A DNA stretch of 64,000 nucleotides from Cenococcum geophilum 1.58. Lineage: Eukaryota; Ascomycota; Dothideomycetes; Gloniales; Gloniaceae. A program made the translations under genes and the position numbers. Positions within the stretch are counted from its first letter, which is position 1; each line of letters opens with the position of its first letter. Of the stretch, positions 1-10,926 are shown piece after piece. The stretch is taken from NCBI GenBank assembly GCA_001692895.1, contig KV748180.1, positions 248,001 to 312,000 on the forward strand. The letters run 5' to 3'. The notes under the pieces were generated by a model, which worked only from the letters and a program-made list of their open reading frames with translations, made no database searches and had not been told where the DNA came from.

Positions 1-492
1 CTCAGTCCTTTCTACTGCTCGTTCTAATCCTACCGTACCTACCAACCTCCAGGGCGCCTCAGATCAGTGTAATTGGCAATACCGACGCGTTAACTACCGA
101 ATTCGCACCAGAAGATTATGTAGGAATTGATCGGACGCGTCTTCTTGGCTACTATATTTCTCATTCGACAACGGGCTAACGTCACGGGCCTACATGGCAG
201 TACGGATATGATATTGAGCATAGCTACTCCAATGTCGTCAAACCCCGAACGTATATTTAGCCTTACTGGCTTGCTCCTTACTGCCAGTCGCGCACGACTA
301 CAATCTGATATAATTGGAGCTTCAATGGCGCTAGGGTCATGGGATAGGGAAGGCGTTATTAATATGGTAGATGGGCAGTTAAAGCGGCAGGCAAAGGAAG
401 AGACAATATTGACGGGCGGGGAGGTGAGTCAACACCATATCAAGACTCGCGATAGACCTATATTGAGAGCCGGGCGACAGGAAGGACAGTAG
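1..492 (+). pseudogene. hAT-family transposase, C-terminal fragment
   Basis: The readable frame from about 127 to 492 resembles the C-terminal dimerisation (hATC) region of hAT transposases. It reads DMILSIATPMSSNPERIFS, then a segment ending GSWDREGVI, matching the family pattern of Leu-Ser-Ile-Pro, Ser/Glu-Arg-Phe-Ser and a Trp near the end of the domain. There is no ATG start (the open frame begins at a TTG), and upstream bases 1-126 hold stops and frame changes. It is therefore the end of a longer gene running off the left edge. Several residues depart from the family, for example Pro lost after Ser-Ile, so it is probably inactive. Base composition is normal, unlike the RIP-damaged elements further right. 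Family assignment is from memory of the domain. Confidence 0.62.
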
Positions 493-539
493 GAAATGAT
501 TTAGGCGTCGCTAGGTAGGTCGTCCTGCATCAACTCTAT

Positions 540-713
540 GCCAAGAACTCGTGATTGTTGCTGACTACTACACCAGTTGAACTCAGTTGAACTAGTTGCC
601 AAGACTTCAATATTGATTCAATCAATTCAATCAACTGAGCTCTCTGCTTACAAAGCTTTCAATTCAATCAATTTGAAGCCTTAGTTGAGTTGAGTTGATT
701 GATTTACAACCCT
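540..713 (+). repeat. hAT subterminal repeats and probable 3' terminus
   Basis: This stretch is packed with short motifs of the form AGTTGA and TCAATCAA in both orientations, and ends in ACCCTG at 708-713. Read on the minus strand the end begins CAGGGTTGTAAATCAATCAA. hAT elements typically begin CAGGG or CAGTG and carry clustered short subterminal repeats for transposase binding, so this fits the 3' end of the element whose transposase tail lies at 127-492. The 5' end is outside the window, so neither the terminal inverted repeat nor the 8-bp duplication can be confirmed. Confidence 0.5.
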
Positions 714-864
714 GCTCTCGGGCTGTGACAAGGGTCGCCTCAGGGTCGAGTGGCCTGACGGACACTTGTAAAACCTGACTGACCTTTATTGGCTGGCATA
801 AGTTAGTAGACTACACATTGAGCGCTAGCGATTGGTAAAGCCTCCGCAGACACCGATGACAACC

Positions 865-1659
865 TTATAGCTTAGGCTTGCGCTTAGATAGCTTCCACTT
901 TGTACTGTAGTCGAAGAGCATATCCGCTTTCGCATATTGGCGGTTAGTGCTCAAAGCGATGTTATGCGCGCTGATAAAGTCATTGCCAAGGATGTTAATA
1001 TTGGCAAAGGGTGATGTCTTCGGTGATCTACGAACTGGATGGGGGTATCCGGCAATCTGAACAACTAGGGGGGTCCTTCCAACCCCTAAAAGTTCGGCCG
1101 CCTAGAGTTAAGTTAGCAGTTAGATATTCTCTTTATAGATAGAAGTATTTACATGAGTTGAGAGGTACGTTAATGGGGCACCAGTGTGCACAATAAAGAA
1201 AACCCAACGAGCATTATCCTCAAAACTGACCACACATGGAAATACCATACGGAACTTTGTGCCGTAGATAATACCAGCGATTTCAATCTTCTTGTTGGCC
1301 TCATCTTTAGTCGCCTTCTGGAGATATGGGATACCCAGGAGTTCCGCAATATCAGTTCGCAGCATATTGTCGCTCGTATAGTCGCTCATATCCGTGATTA
1401 TGACATCGTGATCTTCGGGATCCACGCCCCCAATATCATGGATATCGATGAATTCCCCACGCTCTATAGCCTCCTTGGCCTTCTTCTCAGTGAAGAAGTG
1501 TATTGGATTAGGTTCTGAAGAGAAGCGCCGATTGATAGTCGCATAACTCGGAGGTCCAGAGAACGGGACTGGCTTGGTGTGGACATGGCGTATGAGAAGA
1601 GTATTATGGAGAGGGCTACGAAGAGCCTTGAGCGCTTGCTGTCTTGGGAGTCTCAACAT
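865..1659 (-). CDS. retropepsin-like aspartic protease-fold protein, two exons
   Basis: Coding is complement(join(865..1101,1153..1659)), giving 247 residues. Exon 1 runs from an ATG at 1659 and encodes an Arg-rich, acid-poor N-terminus like a mitochondrial presequence (residues 1-48). The segment HTGAPLTYLS at 158-167 follows. Read unspliced, three stops follow in 50 bases, but removing a 51-nt intron restores one frame to a TAA at 865. Exon 2 supplies INILGNDF at 204-211 and a Lys-rich tail. In retropepsin-like proteins the active-site motif is DTGA and a later ILGxDF strand completes the fold. Here the Asp is His (codon CAC), a transversion that RIP would not make, so the protein may be a non-catalytic relative. 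No repeat copy is seen nearby and codon use is normal. The gene may be a host gene or a domesticated one. The exon structure is inferred, not shown by transcripts. Confidence 0.66.
1102..1152 (-). other. predicted 51-nt spliceosomal intron
   Basis: On the minus strand it begins GTAAAT, contains the branch-like motif GCTAAC 12 bases before the end, and closes with CTCTAG. It holds all three in-frame stops that separate the two protein halves. Its length is a multiple of three, so the frame is the same on both sides. Size and motifs are typical of filamentous ascomycetes. Confidence 0.65.
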
Positions 1660-1897
1660 AGCGGAGATTGTTAAAGGCAGGGTTGCAAAGGTAAGGAAAC
1701 GTCGAGAGGTCTCATTTTTAAGTTTAAGAGACTTTAAAAATTCTTATAGTGTACCACTGTTTACTTAAATTTTCGGCAATTTTAGTGGGGCTCGCGTACG
1801 ATATCTCACGAAACGTGGGGACCGCCATAATGGTTCAGGATCGTCTGGGAAGGATTCGACGCAGTGGGCTGTGGCATGCTATCGATGTGACCGCACC
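1660..1897. other. intergenic stretch upstream of the retropepsin-like gene
   Basis: No gene is seen. The first 130 bases lie directly upstream of the minus-strand gene start and should contain its promoter and 5' leader. They are T-rich and A-rich on the plus strand, but I see no convincing TATA or CAAT element. The remainder is ordinary unique sequence. Confidence 0.3.
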
Positions 1898-2212
1898 CTA
1901 TGCACCCAATTTGGCCTGACGGACGAAGCTTGACCGTGTAGCGGAATCATCCGGTCGAGCTAGTGATAGAAAGACACTGCGTGTAACAAACGCCTTTATT
2001 GGAACTACAGGGGAGTTCGTTGCGATGCAGCGGAACCCCCCTGCAACATTCTTGGCGCACGGAAAGCCCTGAATCACCATATACCCAGAGTGAAAAATTC
2101 TGATTCGCCTGCCCGTAATCTCCAAAAATCGCTCCCAAACCCAGGTCGTAGATCCACTTAACGTAGGTAACAGGGTTTTTGACTTGAACACTAAAGCTCG
2201 CCAAAATGCCAA
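1898..2212 (-). other. unrecognised open frame(s), probably a gene fragment
   Basis: Two overlapping minus-strand frames are open here (1898-2212 and 1947-2204), neither with an ATG start. The 1947-2204 frame looks more protein-like: it contains VKNPVTYVKWIYDLGLGAIF, and five cysteines cluster towards its end. I do not recognise a family. It stops abruptly where the AT-rich patch at 2213 begins, so it may be an exon or truncated remnant of a gene interrupted by that patch. It could also be chance. Confidence 0.22.
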
Positions 2213-2401
2213 TTTAGTGGTAAATAACTAGTAAAAGCATATATAATAGTCTATAAAGTCGAATTTTATATAAAGGTCTACTATTTTTAATAATATATAT
2301 TTTAAAAGCTTAGATTCTATTATATAATTAATAAGCTTTTAGAAGCATTTCTAGCCATTGTTATAGAGTAATTTATTAAATTATATAGGGAAAATTATAA
2401 A
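2213..2401. other. short AT-rich, RIP-like patch
   Basis: About 190 bases of strongly AT-rich sequence with sharp edges sit inside otherwise balanced DNA. It resembles the RIP-damaged regions to the right in lacking CA and TG. It may be a remnant of a small inserted repeat. No terminal repeats or duplication could be identified. Confidence 0.4.
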
Positions 2402-2569
2402 ACACGTTGACGCGCTTAACAAATCTTGCGAAAGTGCCTCAGACGTGCTGGACCCCGGTCCGAGTCTGTGGAGTCCAAGCGCTGACAAACCCTTTCTCAG
2501 CGTCGCTTTTTGCCGACGACAAGGCTGAAGACATATTCGTTCCCTTCCAGATCTGTGCGGGTAGGCCAA

Positions 2570-2767
2570 TCAGTAATTGTTCGGCTGGGAGAATGGCAAC
2601 GAACCTTGTTGCCGTTGCTGAGATTGTCGGTGCAGCCGCCATGTAGCAACAGCGAGCCGCAAGGTTGCTATTGCAAAAACGATCGAGAGTATTGAGGCAA
2701 CGAAGGCGAACACGATGCCGACAATATTGATGGAATCGCTGGTGGTGACTTTGCGGGGGACGAGCAT
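2570..2767 (-). CDS. small predicted membrane protein or fragment
   Basis: A 65-residue frame opens with an ATG at 2767. Residues about 11-42 form a hydrophobic stretch (SINIVGIVFAFVASILSIVF and onward), followed by a basic segment (WRLHRQS) and a Gln-rich tail, like a single membrane-spanning anchor. Composition is GC-balanced, as in the host-like left end. The frame stays open beyond its TGA stop for about another 190 bases in the same register, so this may be the 5' part of a longer gene broken by one stop and then by the AT-rich patch at 2213-2401. I do not recognise a family, and chance is possible. Confidence 0.3.
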   Translation of the reverse strand: MLVPRKVTTSDSINIVGIVFAFVASILSIVFAIATLRLAVATWRLHRQSQQRQQGSLPFSQPNNY

Positions 2768-2911
2768 TGCGGTGTGTGTAGTATCTATAATGGACGATAG
2801 AACTTAAAGATAGTAGGCGGGTTGAAATATACCGAACGATTTGAATATTTGCTAGCGTGGACTCGCATCCTGTGCCTTGGGGATTGAAGTTCTACTTATA
2901 TGGCATGTAAT

Positions 2912-3034
2912 ATGGGGATTTTCCACATGGGATTTTCCACATGGGATTTTCCACATGGGATTTTCTACATGGGATTTTCTACATGGGATTTTCTACATGG
3001 GATTTTCCGCATGGGATTTTCCGCATGGGATTTT
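2912..3034. repeat. 14-bp minisatellite, about nine copies
   Basis: Tandem units read ATGGGATTTTCCAC with variants ending CTAC and CCGC. The first copy has one extra G. A diverged unit follows at about 3042-3058. Because 14 is not a multiple of three, the same short peptides recur in all three plus frames. The open frames through this array are therefore an effect of the repeat and not genes. Confidence 0.93.
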
Positions 3035-3059
3035 GAAAACCACATGGGGTTTTTCCACC

Positions 3060-4139
3060 AGCTGCCGGACGGCTCCTCCAAGGGCCGGCGCAAGGGCTCT
3101 GATGCATGAATGACAGGCGTGGTGCGGGCCCCGTCAGCGAAAGCCACATTTGCAATTTGTTGCCAAGCCTGACATAGGCAACCTTATTCGTTCCTATCGG
3201 GGGGGCGAACCGGGCGATCAAAAGCCAGCGCTGCCACTGCTGCTAGCATAGCCGAGGGGCGGCACATTGCACTTACTCGCGCCGATTCACTTGGCTATTA
3301 TCCTTCTGGAAGACCTCTAGAAATCCTAATGCATTCGTTTGATCAGCCCTCTGCTACCTAGGATGCGCGCCCAAGTCGATTTTTGCATGTGCACCTAAGA
3401 TGGAGTAACAAACGCACGACTGATCAGATCCGGACTCATGCAGTTGACTGCTCACCACCCCAAGCCACCTCAAGCCATCCCAAGTCACCGCCTGCGCGTA
3501 AAACGCTATCGAATGCTGATTGGTACCGCCCCATGGCCGTCCATGGCCTGAGGCTATCAATTTGGCAGACGGCCCGCCGGCTCTCTCCAATTGGCAGGAC
3601 TGGGGACAACAATACCTGGGATCAAAAGGCGGGACTGGGATGTGGCCGTGTGGCACTGATCATCAGAGTGGTTGCCGCCATGGCAAGGCACTTTGTCGTG
3701 GGATTAGTACCTTGGCATAATCAAAATGCAGATGCCACTACTGGGAGAAGCTAGCTGTGCTTTTGGGCTGTGCAGATCCCTGTTAGTGTCTAGTCCGCAG
3801 GTTTCCGATTGGTAAGACGTGCAAAGCCTCGGGGCAACAGAGGGTTTACGTTCCATATGAAACGGAATTCCTCTGCTTAGTCCAGCAACGCCTTGTCACA
3901 GCCATTTCATCAGAATACGGCTTGTTGTTCTTCCACGACTTCTCAAAGCCCCTCCAGTTCATCCATTTTGAATTTATCGTGGACTAACATGTGAGTCGCA
4001 GCGATCCGCGTCTTACAAATTGGGCTTCTAGAGAAACTATCGTTCGGCGGACAGCAGCATACGCAGAGTGGGTAACAAGCAAGCTGAAAGGCTAATTTTG
4101 GCAAGCCAGTAAGCCGAATAAGGCCCAGCTTGCTTGCTT
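3060..4139. other. unique, GC-balanced sequence without a recognisable gene
   Basis: Frames of up to 123 codons occur (3383-3754 plus, 3354-3656 minus) but none shows a domain or convincing start. Runs of short repeats such as CAAGCCA/CCCAAG occur near 3460-3490, and a GCTT tetranucleotide run (four to five copies) lies at 4127-4145. This is the last normal-composition DNA before the RIP-affected territory. Confidence 0.45.
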
Positions 4140-4589
4140 GCTTGCCCGCTTGATAGAATATATATATATAAGTTTAGTAGTTGAGAGTCGAATCTAAACA
4201 TGCGGAACATTGATCCCCCAACGTAAATTTTGACCTAAGTTTATAAGTAATAAGCTAATTAATTTTAGAGCTTTATTATATAGACTTTAATTAATATATA
4301 TAGAGATAAGGTTTTCCAGGGGGAGACCCCCTGGGACCCCCCTATATAGAGCTTTTGCTTAATTTAGAAGTAGTAATAAGATTAAGGCGCCTTAGTTACT
4401 GCTAGGTAAGGATCTACTACAGTAACTAAGGCGCCCTACTTAAGCTGGGCTTAAGGATTATATTGGTTACGAATCTAGTATATATTTAGACTATAGAGCT
4501 TTAATATAGAGCCCTTTATATAGAATCTAATATAGTAGATTATAATTCCAATTTAAAGCTTTATATACTAAATATTTTTAATGCCTAAT
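4140..4589. other. AT-rich left flank of the nested Gypsy insertions
   Basis: RIP-like sequence with no gene. It contains a G/C palindrome at about 4317-4336 (CCAGGGGGAGACCCCCTGG) and a perfect hairpin at 4386-4435. Its last bases (4584-4589, CCTAAT) are the target site used by both Gypsy elements. Once both elements are removed it joins the sequence at 22717. Confidence 0.6.
4386..4435. repeat. perfect inverted repeat, 16-bp arms
   Basis: GGCGCCTTAGTTACTG at 4386-4401 is repeated as its exact reverse complement at 4420-4435, with an 18-base spacer. It is GC-rich for its surroundings and has no mismatches, unusual in mutated DNA. Function unknown; it could be a remnant of a small inverted-repeat element. 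Confidence 0.8.
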
Positions 4590-4782
4590 TGTCACGGAAC
4601 CCCGCCGCAGGGGCCTCCATAGGAGAGCCCCGTGCTCTCGCGTACACCTCGCGTACAGCTTATGTCAGCTACGCGTAGGTATATCACCTCCTTACGCCCT
4701 CGACCCTTACGATCGATCGCGCAACGTCTTGTAGACTCCTCGAATACATACGTCTTGTAGCCACTGCCCCCGTCCCGTGACA
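4590..4782 (+). repeat. Gypsy-1 5' LTR (193 bp), nearly free of RIP
   Basis: Begins TGTCACGGAACCCC and ends CCCGTGACA. It retains C and G at about 19 sites where the 3' LTR has T or A. The sequence immediately inside it, to about 4870, is also undamaged, so the RIP edge lies within the element. Confidence 0.93.
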
Positions 4783-4899
4783 TTACGTTGCGCCTTTTTA
4801 CCACCGACACCCAGCCTATAACCAATTCTACGTCTCTGCAATACTATAGGCGCTGCTAGAAGCAGCGTGCCTACGAGTTACCTCACTTTATACTTCTAA

Positions 4900-7800
4900 G
4901 GAACCCATAATAGTAAGACAATATTTCTTACTAGCCACTATATTAAACCTAAAGAATAATCTAATACCTATACTTAACCTATAACGCCAATCAATCCCAA
5001 AAGAATTTAATTTATTAGCCTTAGCCTTAACCCCTAAAAAGATAGACACTAATAATATCTTATCTTTTATTAACTACACAACTACGGATAAGCAAGTAGA
5101 AGGGCTATTACCTATTAAAATTAAAATATAAGACGCTAAGACGTTTATAAAAATAGTAGCACGAGAACCTAATAAATACTACTACCTTCTATAGAACTAC
5201 TACCTAAAGCTTACATAAGCCGAGATGCGTACTGCCTAAGATCGCGATATTATCTAAGACCTATAAGCTCGCGAGGCGCTCGCTAATAACACGCGTTAAG
5301 AAACTAAAGATAACCTCCGCGTATCTAAATGCGACGTCTAATAGTTAAAGAAGGCTAAGATTATACTTATTGCTACAGTTACTAAAAGAGAAGGTATAAT
5401 TAAATACCTATAATTTTAGCTTAACGAGTATATTTATAATAACGCTAGATACCTCTATACTGTATATAACGCCACTTAAGTCTCTACGCCCCCAGCAACT
5501 TTACTTACTTAACGCTTAATAAAGGGTTAGCGCTAAGCAGCCTTACCTAATAAGAACCCCTACTAAAGTAACAACAAAAGCTATAATAACTAAACCTAAG
5601 CTGCTACTATAGGGTCTAATGTATATTACCCTAATCTCCTAGTTTTCTAAGGAGACCGTAAAGAATATAGCTACTAGAAGATATAAATCTATAAAAAACT
5701 AACTTAGAGCGCCTGCCTTTTTCTTACAGAAGATACTAAGATTGGCTATATTATTAGGCGAATAAAGGGTATACTATTTAATAGACTCTTTACCTAATAG
5801 GAAACTAATAGCCCCTAGAAGTAGCAGTCCTACTAAAAAGTCCTTAATAATCTTAACCTAATATACCGTAACTATAACCTACTAGCCACCAACTAAGCTA
5901 AACTATATACCCTAAAGATAAGCCCTACTAAATTATTTAACGAGTTCTATATTAAATTCTAGGAATATACCAAAGCCCTTACCTAAGACGATACTAAAGA
6001 CTAAAAAGATCTCCTTAAAAAAGTCACTTATTGCCTTAGTTACGCAGCCGCTAGCTATAACTATAATAATATTTATAATATAGTAGCAGCTATATAGAAG
6101 ATTAAACGACGACTAAATTAAATCACTACTATAAACCCTTATCTAAAGACCTCCCTATAAAAGCCCTCTAGACCTACTAAACTACCAACGCCTACTACCC
6201 TAAGTAACACTACTGGTTCTAATATTAACCTTTCTATACTAACCTTCCTATAGAAGCTACTAGATAGAGAACGCGAGCTACTCTAGAAGCTAAAGTGTTG
6301 CTATAAATGTCGTTAAGAAGGCTGTTATAGCTATAGCCTAAACTGCCTAATAGCTAAGTTTAGTAGCTACTGCCTAATACCTAACCTAGTATCTTAAACA
6401 CTAAATATATTGCTATATGCCACTACCGTATAAGATAAAGACGTAGTAATAGTAGTAGAGTTAGATACGGAAATGGAAAACGCTAAGTTCTAGCCCTAAG
6501 TTATAGGTTGGGACGCCCTAATAATAAGGGGATCTATATATCGGCCTGCTTAATAGATAACTTAGTAAAGATAAATAGACGGAAATAGATAGTTTTACCC
6601 GTAATAGGAACTACTACTAAAAAATAATATAAAAGCCGTTCTATAATTAATTGCGGAGCTACTAATAAATTTATAAATACTTAATTCGTATATACTTATA
6701 ACCTACCTACCTTACCCCTTACTAAAGCCCGCGCCTTATAACTCGCTAACGGTAGTTATACCGTATAGAAGATTACCTATATAGTATAACTCCACTTAGA
6801 CATAAATAGGCACTAGGAAGAACTTTAGGCCTATATTATACCACTTACTAACTACCCTATTATTCTTAAAATAAACTGGCTTAAATAATATAACCCCGCC
6901 ATTAACTAGAAAAAGAGAGAAGTAACCTTTAACTCTAAATACTATAGAGAGACCTACCTAGGATATGGCCTAGCCGCCTTTATTTACTCCCTAGGATACT
7001 AACCTAAGGAACCCTTATTACCCTACCTATAACTAACTACCACTATATAAGTGCTGCGGCCTTCTACCGTATAGCATATAGGAAAGGCTAGACCGTTACC
7101 GCAGCCTCCCAATTATAACTATATAAGCTTAATAAAGAATAAGACTACGTCCTCTATAGTAATAGGATAGATATAGTTAACCTTCTAAAAAATAATGCCC
7201 CCATAAAACTCTATGGATTTTTACCTTTAGACTTTAAAAAGTTTATAAAGCTTAAAAAAGGACTTACTAATAAGGAACTCCGCAAGCTTCTCCCTAAGAG
7301 GTACTATAACTTTATTAACGTATACTTATAAAAGAGCGTAAATATACTCCCCCTATATTAACCTAATAACTATACTATTAATATTAAATAAGGAAAAACG
7401 CTACCCTACCTAATATTAAAAGACGAACTTCTAGTTATTAAAAAGTATATTAACGAGCACCTTAATAAAGGGTTTATTCACCCCAGCATATCCCTAGTAG
7501 CCGCCCCTATTCTCCTTACTAAGAAGCTAAAAGGAGGTATTTAATTCTATATTAACTATAGAGGACTTAACGCTATTACAATTAAGAACTAATACCCTAT
7601 ACCGCTTATACGTAAGACTTTTAAGCGGCTTAGCTAAGCCAAAATCTATACTAAGCTCAATATTATTGCTGCCTTTAACCGCCTCTAAATATAAAAAGGT
7701 AACGAATAGAAAACCGCATTTATATCGCGCTTTAGCCAATTTAAATATACTATTATACCCTTTGGCGTATATAACAGCCTAGGCAGCTTCTAAAGCTATA

Positions 7801-10440
7801 TTAATAACGCCTTATAGGACTACCTCAATAACTTCTGCTCTGCGTACCTAGATAATATACTTATTTATAACAATAACCCTTTTAAGCATACTAAGCACGT
7901 TTAAAAGGTCCTATAGCGCCTTAGGGACATAGGACTTTATATTAATTTAAAGAAGTATAAATTCTTAGTTATAGAAGTAAAATACCTTAAACTAATTATT
8001 ACTACTAAGGGTATCTATATAGACCCTAAAAAGGTACGTATAATTACTAAATAGTAAACCCCTAACTGTATTAAAGACGTATAAGCTTTCCTTAGTTTTA
8101 CTAATTTCTATCAAAAATTTATATATAACTTCTTAGGTATTATAGCACTATTTATAGCAATAATGCGAACAAAGGGCCTTTTCGCAAAAGGAAGAAAAAT
8201 ATATTTACGTTTTATCTAGACGCCTAAATGCGAGAAGGCGTTCTAAGACCTTAAAGATACTTTTACCAAAGCACCTATCTTAGCTTACTTTATACTAGGA
8301 CAATAACTCTATTTTAAAACTAACTCCTTAGACTATATTAATATAGGCGTCCTCTTCTAAATAGGTAATAACGGTCTCCTCTACCTAGTTACATTCTATT
8401 TATCTAAGCTTATACTATAAGAATATAACTACAAGATCTATAATAAGGAACTTCTCGCGATTATATAAGCATTTAAGGAATTCTAACTAGAACTTTCCTT
8501 AGTAGAACCTAACTAGCTAACTAAAGTCCTTACGGATTATCGCAACCTTAAGTACTTTATAACTATAAAATAGCTAAACTAACGCTAAGCACGCTAGAAC
8601 GAGTTCCTCTCTAGTTTTAACTTTAAAATCTTATATAGGCTAGAAGTATAAGGTACTAAGCCTAATAGCCTAATACGCCGCTTACAAAACCTTCCTTAGT
8701 CTAAAGATAACCCCTATAACTAGTTCTAACAATAAATAATCCTAAAAGCACAGAATTTAGCCCTAAGTATGCTACCTATAATAGAGCTAACTATACCTTA
8801 GCTCTACACCATAGAACTAAAATTACCTCCCAAAATTAATAAGCTTATTACCACGGTATATAACACCTCTATTAACCTATTACTATATTAACTTATTGCC
8901 GTAAAGACCGCTAGCGCCTATACGCTACTAACTAAACTCTAAAGCTTAGGCTAGATTAATATAGTAGCCTTAAAAGTAAAAGAAAATAGGCTCTATTATA
9001 GAGGCTGTCTATTTATCCCTAACTTAGAAAATCTATAACAGTAACTAATCTAAATAGCCTATAACCTCTAATTAAGCGGCCACCCAGGCAGAGGAGGAAC
9101 CTATAAGCTTCTTAGCCAATACTACTTCTAGCCTAAAATAATAGACTTAGTTAAACGCTTTATAGGCGCCTACTACAGTTATAAGCGNGCTAAGGCCTTT
9201 AATATAAAGTACTAAGGACTATTACACCCTTTACTAGTACCTATACGACGATAGGCAGATATCACTATAGATTTCGTTATTAACCTACCACCCTATAAGC
9301 AATATAGCCGTACCTATAAGAACATTCTTATAATAATATACCGACTTATAAAAGAGCGCCACTACATCCTAACTAAAGGCGTAGCCGTTAGCGATATCAC
9401 TAACGCCTTCTTTTATGAAATCTACTAATTATATAGGTTACCTAACTTAATTACGTCCGACTAAGGCATATAGTTCGGCTCTAATATATAGAGACGAATC
9501 TACTAACGCCTTAGCATCTCCGTTAAGATATCTATATCCTTTTACTATAAAACTGCTAGGTAACTAAAAAACGCTAATACTAGCATAAAAGCGTACCTAT
9601 AATAGATAGTCGCCTATAGTTAAGATAACTAGGTAAATTACCTCCTACTAGGTAAATTCGCAGCGAATAACTACGTCTTAACTACTATAGGACTTACCCC
9701 GTTCTTCGTAAATAAGAAATATTACCCCTAATCTAGTATAGAACTACTAGAACCTATTAATAAGAAACTGCTATATAGAAAACGCCTTAAGATGCTACTT
9801 ACTAACTAGCATACAGACCGTATAAAAAATCTACTTAACTACTATAAGGGAGAAATGGCCTAGGCTTAAGTAAAGCAGGTTTACTTCGCCGACTATTATA
9901 AAACGCCACTACCGGAGATACGTGTTAGCGACTAGGTATGGCTAGATATACACAATATCTCTATATAAAGGCCTATAAAGTTACTTAATTATAAGAACCT
10001 TAGCCCCTACCTAATTAAATAAGTTATTAATAGGGGAGCCGTATACGAGCTAGAGCTCCTACCTACCCTAGCCACCCACGGAATATAGCCTATATTTTAC
10101 CTATAGCTACTACACCTTTACTAGCCTAACCCCTTACCGGGGTAGATATAGCCTAAACCCCTACTAGTACTAATTTAAAACGAGAACAAAGACAAGAACT
10201 ACGAGGAGTGGACCGTTAAACAAATTATTAACTCTAAATACTTTAGCAAAGGTAGAGGACAATAGCTCTACTACAGAGCTATATATATAGGATTTNATAT
10301 ANATTAGCCAGAATNGNAACTATAGGAAGACTTTAAAAATGCAAAGGATCTAATTAGCGACTTTTACTACGCGAACCTATAGAAACTAGGCCTAAGTAGA
10401 GATTTTATACCTAATCCTCTATAGGAGCCCTTATAGAGTT
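4900..10440 (+). pseudogene. Gypsy-1 gag-pol polyprotein, RIP-inactivated
   Basis: Reading through stops, a Cys-rich segment like a Gag zinc knuckle lies near 6297-6345 (CYKC then GC and a later Cys). Near 6650 NCGAT replaces the protease DSGAT. Reverse transcriptase follows, with FYINYRGLN at 7545-7571 (family FxVDYRGLN) and AYLDNILIY at 7842-7868, where the catalytic YLDD reads YLDN. The integrase zinc region (GHPGRGGTYKLLSQYYF) is at about 9079-9135, and DITIDFVINLP at 9259-9291 carries the first catalytic Asp. A chromodomain-like segment beginning EEWTVKQII is at about 10205-10390. Most lost codons are Gln or Trp to TAA/TAG and Asp to Asn, as expected for RIP on both strands. Ambiguous bases occur at 9188, 10296, 10302, 10315 and 10317. 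Confidence 0.85.
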
Positions 10441-10729
10441 AAACCATTATATATTACTACGTAGGGGCAAATTACTATTAGATTGCCATTAGATTGCGGT
10501 AAAGTGCGATTACGTAACCGGAATATTATTAAGATATCTAGGAACTTCAACTAGCGGTTAAAGTTATTTAATTAGTTAGATTTTTAGATGCCAAGCCTTA
10601 TTATATAATGTTATTTTAAGCCTTTAGCAATACCCCCCTTTCTTCTTTTCTATACCCTAAGTGTCCCTTCTATATATATATAGTAACCATAGCGTCGCTA
10701 GAGCTCCGCCTCTATAGAAGGGGGGGTAG

Positions 10730-10922
10730 TGTTACAGAACCCCACCACAGGGGCCTCCATAGGAGAGCCCCGTGCTCTCGCGTATACCTCACGTATAGCT
10801 TATGTTAGCTACGCGTAGGTATATCACCTCCTTACGCCCTCGACCCTTACAATCGATTGTGTAACGTCTTATAGACTCCTTAAATACATACGTCTTGTAG
10901 CCACTACCTCTATCCCGTGACA
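10730..10922 (+). repeat. Gypsy-1 3' LTR (193 bp), RIP-mutated
   Basis: Same length as the left copy. By my count it differs at about 19 positions, every one a C-to-T or G-to-A transition in this copy. It is followed by CTAAT, the target duplication. Confidence 0.93.
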
Positions 10923-10926
10923 CTAA

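Larger units (their letters stand above)
4590..10922 (+). mobile_element. Gypsy-1: complete but mutated Ty3/Gypsy chromovirus
   Basis: A 6333-bp LTR retrotransposon bounded by 193-bp direct repeats beginning TG and ending CA. The 5-bp target duplication CTAAT is at 4585-4589 and 10923-10927. A purine tract (AGAAGGGGGGG) just before the right LTR sets the plus orientation. Internal order is Gag with a zinc-knuckle-like segment, protease, reverse transcriptase, RNase H, integrase and chromodomain, the Ty3/Gypsy chromovirus arrangement. Stops throughout show it is dead. It lies precisely at the left edge of Gypsy-2 and is the later insertion. Confidence 0.93.

Noticed and set aside
3383..3754. 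123-codon open frame
   Set aside because: Overlaps equally long frames on the other strand and in another frame; no domain, no intron signals, low-complexity composition.
7527..7739. 70-codon minus-strand open frame
   Set aside because: Antisense to the Gypsy-1 reverse transcriptase core.
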